From Cyanobacteria bacterium RYN_339 (GTDB lineage: Bacteria; Cyanobacteriota; Sericytochromatia; S15B-MN24; JAQBPE01): a stretch of 57,569 bases of DNA. The notes beneath the pieces are model-generated. The model saw only the letters and a program-made list of their open reading frames with translations. It was not told the origin of the DNA and searched no databases. The translations under genes were made by a program, and so were the position numbers. Of this stretch, positions 51,470-57,569 are shown in pieces (position 1 is the first letter of the stretch; each line of letters opens with the position of its first letter). The stretch is taken from contig JAQBPE010000230.1 of NCBI GenBank assembly GCA_028287685.1, positions 1-57,569 on the forward strand, in the 5' to 3' direction.

Positions 51470-52176
51470 GCCGGGACCCCCGCGATCGTCTCCACGAACA
51501 CGCTGTCCGTCACCTTCGCGCCCAAGGAGTGCTCCGCCGCGCTGACGCGCACCACCAGGGGGCCGTTGAACGGGCCCTTGTCCAGGACCTCAACGACCAC
51601 GTCGGGGTACATCCCCAGCGACCCCAGGTACCTGAGCAGGTCGGCGTCGCTGTCCTTCACGCGCCGGATCCGCACGGTTTGGCCGGGCTGGATCGTGCTC
51701 AGGGGGTCGTACATAATGGTCGGCATGTAGCCATCCCGCGTGGGGATGGGGTCGCCGTGCGGATCATGCGTCGGCTGTTCCAGGAACGCCGCCATGGCGT
51801 CTTCCATCTCCTCGGAGATCACGTGCTCCAGCCGCTCGGCCTCCGCGTCCACCTTGTCCCAGGTGTAGCCCAGGGCCTTCTGGAGGTAGAGCTCGATCAG
51901 CCGGTGGTGCCGGATCATCTCGAGCGCCACCTTGCGGCCGGGCGGCGTCAGGGCCACGCCCTGGTAGCGGCTGTGGGTCGCGAGGCCCAACTTGTCGAGC
52001 TTCTTGACCATGCCGGAGACGGACGCGGCGGAGACGCCCAGCTTCTCCGCCACCGCGGAGAGGGACGCCGAGTCGTCGCCGTGTTGGAGCTTGAAGATGG
52101 CCTTGATGTAGTCCTGGATCGCCTGGGACGACGATCCCGCCAGGCTTAGGTCAGGCCCCGGAGTTTTCTTAGGCAT
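51466..52176 (-). CDS. mntR: DtxR/MntR-family metal-dependent repressor
   Basis: A 236-residue regulator. The N-terminal winged helix ([25 protein letters not shown]) binds DNA. The dimerisation/metal region (about 75-140) includes the family's E/H cluster ([22 protein letters not shown]), and an SH3-like/FeoA C-terminal domain (about 160-236) follows, as in the longer DtxR/IdeR and cyanobacterial forms. Being coupled to mntH, it is most likely a manganese sensor; iron cannot be excluded. Its start codon lies inside a TTAGGCATGCCTAA palindrome, directly after a perfect TATAAT, which implies a leaderless mRNA with direct autorepression. Confidence 0.92.
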   Translation of the reverse strand: MPKKTPGPDLSLAGSSSQAIQDYIKAIFKLQHGDDSASLSAVAEKLGVSAASVSGMVKKLDKLGLATHSRYQGVALTPPGRKVALEMIRHHRLIELYLQKALGYTWDKVDAEAERLEHVISEEMEDAMAAFLEQPTHDPHGDPIPTRDGYMPTIMYDPLSTIQPGQTVRIRRVKDSDADLLRYLGSLGMYPDVVVEVLDKGPFNGPLVVRVSAAEHSLGAKVTDSVFVETIAGVPA

Positions 52177-52182
52177 GCCTAA
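52169..52182 (-). promoter_or_regulatory. DtxR/MntR-type operator overlapping the mntR start codon
   Basis: TTAGGCATGCCTAA is a perfect 14-base palindrome, matching the TTAGG...CCTAA halves known for DtxR/IdeR boxes. The central ATG is the mntR start (52176-52174). Repressor bound here would cover the -10 edge and the transcription start. Confidence 0.75.
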
Positions 52183-52188
52183 ATTATA
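52183..52188 (-). promoter_or_regulatory. -10 hexamer TATAAT, six bases before mntR
   Basis: A consensus TATAAT in GGGGTATAAT context, then TTAGGC and ATG. No -35 of the TTGACA type lies 16-18 bases upstream. The transcription start should fall on the start codon. Confidence 0.7.
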
Positions 52189-52203
52189 CCCCAGGACGCC
52201 CTG

Positions 52204-53421
52204 TTAGAGCTTGTATTGGTGAATGATCGAGATCAGCTTCTTGCCGTAGCTGGGGTCCGTGGCGTACGTGCCCGTGATGTCGCGGGCGAAGCCGTCCACG
52301 GAGTGGTTCTGCTTGAAGTTGGCCAGGGCCTTGTCGTAGTAGCCGTTGTGGAAGACCTTGCCGTGGTACTCCACGCCCTCGTAGAAGTTGTGGTACGAGG
52401 CGAAGGCGGCGTTGATGTAGACGCTCTTGCCGTTGTAGACCTCGCGGGTGCGCACGGTGTGGCTGCCGGCCGGGCCCTTGCCCTTGATGCCGAAGAGGTT
52501 GTAGTCGGCCGCCAGGTGGGCGCCCCAGCCGGTCTCGAGGGCGGCCTGGGCCAGCGTGATGGCCGCGGGCACGCCGTACTTCCGCTCGGCTTCCTCGGCG
52601 GCGGGGCGCAGGGCGGCGAAGAAGGCGGCCTTGTTGGTGGCGCCCAGGTGCGCCAGCTGCGCGGGCGTGATCGTCTCGAGCTTGGCCTTGCCGCTGGTGG
52701 GCTTGGGCGCGGGCTTCGGCGTGGGCTTGTGGACCGGCTTGGGCTTCGGCTTCGGCTTGGGCTTGGTGGCCACGGGGGGCTTGGGCGCAGGCGGCTTGGG
52801 CGCGGGCGGCTTGGGTGCCGGCGGCGCAGGAGGCACCGGGGCCGGGGGCGCAGGCGGGGCGGGCGGAGCGGGGGGGAACGCCACCGGCGGCAACGGGTAG
52901 GCGGGGTACGGGTAGTAGGGCTGCGGGTAGTACTGCCCGGGCGCCGGCGGCAGGCCCGGGATGGGCTGCCAGGGGCTGGGGGCCGGCGTGAACAGGCCGG
53001 TCAGGCCCTTCCAAGCGCCAGACAGCAGGCTGCCGGTGCCGTGCGCCACGGCGCCCGCGCCGTGCCAGAGGGCGCCGCCCAGGGCCGTCAGGCCATGCCA
53101 GAGCGCGCCACCCACGGTCTTGGCGCCGGAGCCCACGGCCCCGCCGACGACGACCGCGCCGCTGCCCACGGCGCTGCCGACCTGGCCGGCGCCGTTCCAG
53201 GCCCAGGTGCCGCCGGCGTCGATCGCCTGGCCAACCTGGTTCCAGCCCTGCAAGAACTGCTGGTTCTGCACCTGCATGTCCGCGGTGGTCGGGCCGCCGC
53301 CCGACGGGAGGGCGGGGGCGCCGTTCAGCTCCGCCACGGCCAGGTCGTACGACGCCTGAACGGTGGCAGCCTGCGTGATCGCAGTCCTGGGGTAGCCGAA
53401 GGCTGGCTGGCCGACGCGCAT
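52204..53421 (-). CDS. Glucosaminidase-domain protein (FlgJ/LytG-like) with Pro/Lys-rich linker
   Basis: A 405-residue protein with a C-terminal N-acetylglucosaminidase domain (about 265-405): the catalytic Glu in QAALETGWGAH, the conserved NLFGIKG stretch, and YASYHNF-like elements (FASYHNFYEGVEYHG). Before it lies a 90-residue linker rich in Pro and Lys, and an N-terminal Gly/Ala/Trp-rich region without a recognised domain. No clear Sec signal is present at the chosen start (ATG 53421, GGGAGGAG upstream), as in some FlgJ-type or non-classically secreted proteins. It probably remodels peptidoglycan. mntR starts 27 bases after its stop, but on its own promoter. Confidence 0.86.
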   Translation of the reverse strand: MRVGQPAFGYPRTAITQAATVQASYDLAVAELNGAPALPSGGGPTTADMQVQNQQFLQGWNQVGQAIDAGGTWAWNGAGQVGSAVGSGAVVVGGAVGSGAKTVGGALWHGLTALGGALWHGAGAVAHGTGSLLSGAWKGLTGLFTPAPSPWQPIPGLPPAPGQYYPQPYYPYPAYPLPPVAFPPAPPAPPAPPAPVPPAPPAPKPPAPKPPAPKPPVATKPKPKPKPKPVHKPTPKPAPKPTSGKAKLETITPAQLAHLGATNKAAFFAALRPAAEEAERKYGVPAAITLAQAALETGWGAHLAADYNLFGIKGKGPAGSHTVRTREVYNGKSVYINAAFASYHNFYEGVEYHGKVFHNGYYDKALANFKQNHSVDGFARDITGTYATDPSYGKKLISIIHQYKL

Positions 53422-53592
53422 GACAACTCCTCCCAACACGGTGGGGAACTCCAAACTCCATGGTCCTTATCGGGTTGCCAGGTAAAGGACTTGCTAAGTT
53501 TTTGCTAACGACGCGTGAATGCGAGCGGCAGGCAGGCGGTCAGATCGCAGAAGCGCGCGGCCAGTCCTGACGAAAACCCTTGGCCGCCTGGG

Positions 53593-53598
53593 TATAAG
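53593..53598 (+). promoter_or_regulatory. -10 hexamer TATAAG, six bases before a membrane-protein gene
   Basis: TATAAG in GGGTATAAG context, then ACGCTA and ATG 53605. No ribosome site is visible. Confidence 0.6.
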
Positions 53599-53604
53599 AC
53601 GCTA

Positions 53605-54516
53605 ATGAGCGACGGCCGTATCGACAAGCCCAAGAAGACGATCTACCAGTCCGGCAAGCCTATGTACACGCCGATGGATCCGTTCGTGCACAAGGAAGTG
53701 CAGCGATTAAAAGATCATATCCAGCTGGAGGGCTACGTCCCCCCGGTGGATCCGCTGCTGGAGGGGCCGTACGCCGCCACCACCCAGGAAGTGCCGCCGC
53801 CGCCCAAGCCCGCCCCGGCCAAGCCGAAGGAAGACCCGGCGACCCAAGGCGTGTCCCGCCCCATCTACACCGGCGGCGCGCCCGCGCTGCGCCCGGACCA
53901 GATGGACCAGGCCGTGGTGGACGGCAACCTGATCCTCAAGACGCTGTACTCGCTGCCGGAGAAGTACGCCTTCCTGCGCACGGGCTACATGGGCATCACG
54001 CGCGTGCTCGGCCCCGCCGGCGCGGTGCTAAATCTAGGCTATAACCTGGTTTCCGCCAAGCGAATCCTGTCGGACCCCAAGGCGCCGCTGTTCCTCAAGG
54101 GCGGCATCGTGGCCTCGACCGGACTGGCCGGCCTCTCCGCCGTGACCGCCGGCCGCATGGCCGCTTCCGCCTTCGGCTGGGCGCCCATGGCGACGGACGC
54201 GCTGAAGTCGATGGGCAAGGTCTGCGGCCTGGCCGGCCTGGGCGCGGGCACGATCCTGAGCGCCATGGACACGTTCAACACCTTCCGGGACCCGAACGCC
54301 ACGCCGGCGGAGAAGGGCTTCAGCACGCTCGCCACGGTCTCCAGCCTGGGGCTGACGGCGGTGGTGCTGCTGGGGATCACCGGCCCGATCGGCATCGGCC
54401 TGGGCATCGGCGCGGTGGCCTTCAGCCTGTTCAAGGGCTGGTTCGCCAAGAACAAAACCGCCAACGCCGTGTTTGGGGCGGTTGGCGGCTTTGTGAAGAA
54501 GCTGAAGTTCTGGTAG
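53605..54516 (+). CDS. Unknown protein with hydrophobic C-terminal half
   Basis: A 303-residue protein. The N-terminal ~100 residues are hydrophilic and Pro/Lys-rich (for example PPPPKPAPAKPKEDP). The rest is Ala/Gly-rich with several hydrophobic segments (about 150-170, 185-205, 215-235, 260-295) that could be membrane helices or a holin-like bundle. No known domain is seen. The start is fixed by the -10 hexamer six bases before the ATG. It converges with the phosphatase gene (four bases between stops). Confidence 0.62.
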   Translation: MSDGRIDKPKKTIYQSGKPMYTPMDPFVHKEVQRLKDHIQLEGYVPPVDPLLEGPYAATTQEVPPPPKPAPAKPKEDPATQGVSRPIYTGGAPALRPDQMDQAVVDGNLILKTLYSLPEKYAFLRTGYMGITRVLGPAGAVLNLGYNLVSAKRILSDPKAPLFLKGGIVASTGLAGLSAVTAGRMAASAFGWAPMATDALKSMGKVCGLAGLGAGTILSAMDTFNTFRDPNATPAEKGFSTLATVSSLGLTAVVLLGITGPIGIGLGIGAVAFSLFKGWFAKNKTANAVFGAVGGFVKKLKFW

Positions 54517-54520
54517 AGCC

Positions 54521-55171
54521 TTACTTCGTGACCTTGAAGGTCAGCACGAACTCGGTCATCCAGGGGTACGGCTTGGGGTCGTAGCCGAAGGCGTCCGACT
54601 CCATCTCGCCCAGGGCCATCGCCGGGGAGTAGCCGTCGTACTGCTCGCGGTACACGCCCACCATCGAGCCCGTGCGGTCGCGGCCATGGGTGCAGTGGAT
54701 GTAGAGCGCGGTCTTGGCCTTGCGGGCCGCCGTCACGGCGTCGAACCAGGTGTCGACGTCGGCCTTGGGCGGGATCTTGCCCCAGGGCAGCTGGATGTTG
54801 ATGAACTTGACCTTGTGGGCCTTGGCGTAGGCCTCCTCGTGGTCGATCTTCAGCTTGTCGTTGTCGGCGAGCAGGTTGATGATCGTCTTGATCTTCACGT
54901 TCTTGCCGGCCTGCTTGGAGGCCACGCCGTCCTCGACCAGCTTCTCCAACTGCGCGTCGGTGGGGATGCCGCCGCGGAAGAGCAGGTCCTCGTGCTTGTT
55001 CACGATCTCCGCGAAGCGCGCGGGCATCTCGGCGTTCTGGTCCTTGGGCCCTTCGTTGTAATCGGCCGCGGCCCAGCCCGAGGCATGGGGGGCGATCGCC
55101 GTGAAGCGAGGCGCAGTGCCACAGCCCACCAGGGTGAGGGTAGCCAGCAAGCCTGCGAAGATGGCGCGCAT
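54521..55171 (-). CDS. Exported dual-specificity/tyrosine-phosphatase-like lipoprotein
   Basis: A 216-residue lipoprotein (LVGC lipobox, C17) with a cysteine-based phosphatase domain. The signature HCTHGRDRTG (C-x5-R-T) is intact, and an upstream aspartate in the loop around VDTWFD may be the general acid. Bacterial secreted phosphatases of this fold act on phosphoprotein, phosphoinositide or phytate. A plain P-loop with conserved Cys and Arg argues for activity. GGAGACC precedes ATG 55171. Confidence 0.84.
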   Translation of the reverse strand: MRAIFAGLLATLTLVGCGTAPRFTAIAPHASGWAAADYNEGPKDQNAEMPARFAEIVNKHEDLLFRGGIPTDAQLEKLVEDGVASKQAGKNVKIKTIINLLADNDKLKIDHEEAYAKAHKVKFINIQLPWGKIPPKADVDTWFDAVTAARKAKTALYIHCTHGRDRTGSMVGVYREQYDGYSPAMALGEMESDAFGYDPKPYPWMTEFVLTFKVTK

Positions 55172-55244
55172 TCAGGTCTCCATAGGGCGAATTGAACCGT
55201 ACGTTAACCCTATCGAGATCTTGGCCGGAAACTTGCCTCCGCGG

Positions 55245-55250
55245 TATGCT
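55245..55250 (+). promoter_or_regulatory. -10 hexamer TATGCT, six bases before bcp
   Basis: TATGCT in GCGGTATGCT context, then AACGCC and ATG 55257. Start choice of bcp agrees with family length. Confidence 0.6.
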
Positions 55251-55256
55251 AACGCC

Positions 55257-55712
55257 ATGCTTGAAGTAGGCCAGCCCGCCCCCGATTTCACCCTCCCCGA
55301 CCAGGCCGGCAACCCCGTGTCCTTGAAGGCGCTCCGCGGCAAGCCCGTGGTGCTGTACTTCTATCCCAAGGACGACACGCCGGGCTGCACCAAGGAGGCC
55401 TGCTCCTTCCGCGACCACTGGAAGACCCTGGAAGCGCGCGGCATCGCCGTCCTGGGCATCAGCCCTGACAGCCAGGCCTCGCACGCGAAGTTCGCGGGCA
55501 AGTACAGCCTGCCGTTCACGCTGCTGGCGGACACGGAGCGCGCGGTCGCGAACCTCTACGGCACCTACGGCGAGAAGACGCTCTACGGCAAGAAGTCGAT
55601 GGGCATCCTGCGCACCACCTTCTTGATCGACGCCGAGGGCGTGGTCCAGCACGTCTGGAAGAAGCCCAAGACGGACGTCCACGCCGAAGAGGTCTTGGCC
55701 AAGTTCACTTGA
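55257..55712 (+). CDS. bcp: Thioredoxin-dependent peroxiredoxin (Bcp/PrxQ type)
   Basis: A 151-residue peroxiredoxin that reduces peroxides. It has the family opening (VGQPAPDFTLPDQAGN), the peroxidatic cysteine in TPGCTKEAC and a second cysteine five residues later for the intramolecular disulfide. Length is typical. The leaderless-type promoter fixes ATG 55257. The gene's 3' end overlaps the convergent NHL lipoprotein gene by eight bases. Confidence 0.95.
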   Translation: MLEVGQPAPDFTLPDQAGNPVSLKALRGKPVVLYFYPKDDTPGCTKEACSFRDHWKTLEARGIAVLGISPDSQASHAKFAGKYSLPFTLLADTERAVANLYGTYGEKTLYGKKSMGILRTTFLIDAEGVVQHVWKKPKTDVHAEEVLAKFT

Positions 55713-57075
55713 GCTTGCGGATGCGGTTGTTGCCTTGTTCGGCCACGTAAATCGTCCCGTCCGCCAGCACGACCAGGCCGAGCGGGCTGGTGAACTTGGC
55801 GACGTTGCCGGCGCCGTCCGCGAAGCCGCCCCGGCCCGTGCCGCCGTCCACCGCGCCCGCGATCGTGCGCACGGTCGTGCCGCTGATGGCGCGGATGCGG
55901 TCGTTGTTGGGGTCCGTCAGGTACAGCGTCTTGTCCACGCCCAGCGCCAACCCGCCGCCGGGCGTGAAGTCGAACTTGGCCGCGGCGAGCGCGCCGTCGG
56001 CGAAGCCCTTGGCCGTGGCGGCGCTGGCATCGGGTAGGCCCGCAAAGGTGCTGACGACGCCGGCCGCGTCGATCTTGCGGATGCGGTGGTTGAGCGTGTC
56101 CACCACGTAAATGATCTGGCCGTCCACGGCCAGGGCGGCGGGGTAGAAGAACTTGGCGTCCGCCGCCGGTCCGCTCACCAGGCCGGCGCTGCCGCCGCCG
56201 GCGTAGGTGGTCACGGGATAGGTGGCCGGCGTCAAAACGATTTTCCGGATAGCGTGGTTATCTTTGTCCGCAACGTAGAGGTTGGTCGTCTCCAGGGCCA
56301 GGCCCGTGGGGTTGTTGAACTGGGCGGCGGTGCCGTTGCCGTTGGCCGCGCCCGGGGTGGCCCCGCCCGCGATCGTGGAGACCGGCCCGCCGCTGGGGGC
56401 GATCATGCGGATACGGTTGTTGGCGCTGTCCGCGACGTAGAGGTTGCCCGTCGCATCGATGGCGAGGCCGGTGGGGAAGTTGAAGCGCGCCTGCAAGGGG
56501 TCTTGCGCGTCCGCGAAGCCCATGTTGCCGGCCATGTCGCCTGCGTAGGTGGAGACCGTGACCACGCCCGCGGCGATCGCGAGCTTGCGGATGCAGTTGT
56601 TGCCGCTGTCCGCCACGTAGAGGTTGCCCGCCGCGTCCGCCACCACGGCGGAAGGCTGGGACAAGGTGGCGCTGGCGCCCGGGCCATCGGCATGGCCAGA
56701 GGAGGCGGTGCCCGCCACGGTGCTGACCGTGAGCTGCGCCGGCGTGGCGGTGGCCGCGGTCGTGGGCGAAGCCGTGGGCGTGGCCGTGGCGGCCGTGGTG
56801 GGAGAGGCCGTCGGCTGGGCGGTGCCCGTCCCGGTGGGAGACGGCACCGGCGACGCGGGCTTGGCCGTGCCGGTAGGAGAAGGGGAGGGCGTCGGCGAGG
56901 CGGCCTTCGGGCTGGCCGTGGGCGAGGCGCTGGGCGACGAGGAGGGCGAGTCGCCCGCCGCGGGGGACTTGGCGACCTTGGGCGAGGGCGACTTCGTGGG
57001 CTTGGCCGGCGTGTCGTTGTTGCACGCGACCAAGGCCACGACCACGGCCAGCAACGCGAAGCGGAATGCGCGCAT
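55705..57075 (-). CDS. NHL-repeat lipoprotein with Ser/Pro/Thr-rich linker
   Basis: A 456-residue lipoprotein (LVAC lipobox, C18). After about 95 residues of SPSP/TASPT repeats comes a six-bladed NHL-type beta-propeller with repeats such as NLYVADSGNNCIRKL and NRIRMIAPSG. It resembles the last domain of the protein at 32023-34635 and ends in VAEQGNNRIRKLK. Propellers of this kind bind ligands or partner proteins outside the cell. Its ATG overlaps the stop of the subtilase gene (TAATG), so the two are cotranscribed. Confidence 0.87.
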   Translation of the reverse strand: MRAFRFALLAVVVALVACNNDTPAKPTKSPSPKVAKSPAAGDSPSSSPSASPTASPKAASPTPSPSPTGTAKPASPVPSPTGTGTAQPTASPTTAATATPTASPTTAATATPAQLTVSTVAGTASSGHADGPGASATLSQPSAVVADAAGNLYVADSGNNCIRKLAIAAGVVTVSTYAGDMAGNMGFADAQDPLQARFNFPTGLAIDATGNLYVADSANNRIRMIAPSGGPVSTIAGGATPGAANGNGTAAQFNNPTGLALETTNLYVADKDNHAIRKIVLTPATYPVTTYAGGGSAGLVSGPAADAKFFYPAALAVDGQIIYVVDTLNHRIRKIDAAGVVSTFAGLPDASAATAKGFADGALAAAKFDFTPGGGLALGVDKTLYLTDPNNDRIRAISGTTVRTIAGAVDGGTGRGGFADGAGNVAKFTSPLGLVVLADGTIYVAEQGNNRIRKLK

Positions 57076-57569
57076 TAGAAGGTGGGCGCCGGGCCGTCAG
57101 GCAGCGGTGCGGTGGCGGACATGGCCTTGTCCACGTTGATGCGGCCCCAACCGAAGGCGGGATCCCAGCCGGGCGCGCCCTTGTCGTCGACGGACTTGAA
57201 GAGGTGGGCGCGCACACGGTCCACCATCTTGGCGGCGGTCTCCGGGCTGGAAAGCGAGGCGTTGTCCGGGTCGTACTTGGCGAAGATCAAGGCCGCTACG
57301 CCGCTCACGAACGGCGCGGCTTCCGAGGTGCCGGAGCCGTAGGCGTAGCCACGCAGGTCGATGCCGGGGGTGCGGTGGCCCAGCTCGCTGATGTAGGTGA
57401 AGGGCACGGTGGAGAGGATGCCGCCGCCGGGCGCCGTGAGGTCCAGGCGCGGGCCGTAGTTGGAGTCCGGCGAGAGGAACTCGTAGTTGAGGTAGTGGCT
57501 GGTGGCGCCCACGGCCACCACGCCGGGGGTGTTGGCCGGCGGCGGGATGCGATCGCCGCCGTTGTTGCC
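57075..57569 (-). CDS. Subtilase (S8) peptidase, partial at the window edge
   Basis: The C-terminal 164 codons of an S8 serine peptidase; the gene continues beyond 57569. The oxyanion Asn lies in NNGGDRIPPPANTPG at the very edge, and the catalytic serine in GSGTSEAAPFVSG. The catalytic Asp and His are outside the window. The C-terminal end (LPDGPAPTF) has no further domain. It is cotranscribed with the NHL lipoprotein gene, and both are likely surface or secreted. Confidence 0.9.
   Translation of the reverse strand, partial: GNNGGDRIPPPANTPGVVAVGATSHYLNYEFLSPDSNYGPRLDLTAPGGGILSTVPFTYISELGHRTPGIDLRGYAYGSGTSEAAPFVSGVAALIFAKYDPDNASLSSPETAAKMVDRVRAHLFKSVDDKGAPGWDPAFGWGRINVDKAMSATAPLPDGPAPTF

Overview
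The window is high-G+C bacterial chromosome (about two thirds G+C by eye), densely coded on both strands, with no insertion sequences, integrase, phage genes, rRNA or CRISPR array. It opens inside the primary sigma factor gene. Housekeeping genes (rpoD, tRNA-Met, dapD, dapE, clpP, infA, mntH/mntR) are interleaved with an unusually large set of predicted lipoproteins: about fifteen, often with Pro/Ser/Ala-rich linkers. The lineage cannot be fixed from the sequence alone. The lipoprotein families and many leaderless genes suggest a poorly sampled phylum; a non-photosynthetic relative of cyanobacteria is a guess, not a result.

Layout. 1-3.2 kb: rpoD followed at once by tRNA-Met, a PilZ protein and a GH13 glycosidase-family enzyme. 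3.3-4.3 kb: a small secreted protein and an acidic-tailed protein. 4.4-9.4 kb (minus): a signalling operon with a degenerate HD-GYP response regulator, a receiver/PilZ-like protein, a soluble histidine kinase, and a second kinase whose N-terminus is only the N-lobe of a Ser/Thr kinase. 9.5-13.8 kb: succinylase-route lysine genes (dapD, dapE, a candidate dapC), a ferredoxin and a PHP-type histidinol phosphatase. 14.0-19.7 kb: clpP, a peptidoglycan-binding protein, an AidB-like acyl-CoA dehydrogenase, a GNAT protein and two tiny acidic proteins. 19.8-25.3 kb: M23 lipoprotein, a SNF2/SWIM helicase operon with two PEGA-like lipoproteins, infA. 25.4-30.7 kb: M48 peptidase, a membrane protein with voltage-sensor-like layout, ATP-grasp enzyme, MauG-like cytochrome, PD-(D/E)XK nuclease-like protein. 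30.8-37.5 kb: EF-hand hydrolase lipoprotein, octapeptide-repeat/NHL lipoprotein, J-domain protein, four-domain AMIN-like secreted protein. 37.5-43.7 kb: PlsC, carboxyltransferase, AtuA-like proteins and an isovaleryl-type acyl-CoA dehydrogenase, interrupted by a 535-base non-coding region with two related palindromes and a duplicated gene end. 43.8-47.4 kb: a second EF-hand hydrolase, a papain-like candidate and a Kelch lipoprotein. 47.3-53.4 kb (minus): glucosaminidase, mntR, mntH and two more octapeptide-repeat lipoproteins. 53.6-57.6 kb: a membrane protein, an exported phosphatase, Bcp peroxiredoxin, an NHL lipoprotein and a subtilase cut by the window edge.

Three themes stand out. First, nine genes carry a -10 hexamer exactly six bases before the ATG (a tenth has seven), the mark of leaderless transcripts; in mntR a DtxR-type palindrome overlaps both the -10 edge and the start codon. 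Second, three lipoproteins share a conserved N-terminal module with an eight-residue repeat of the form (I/L/V)I(S/T)N(D/N)G(G/A)S, and two of them are the last genes of the mntR-mntH operon. Third, two lipoproteins fuse EF-hands to alpha/beta hydrolases, and one is preceded by an 11-bp-phased TTAA repeat resembling a Pho box.
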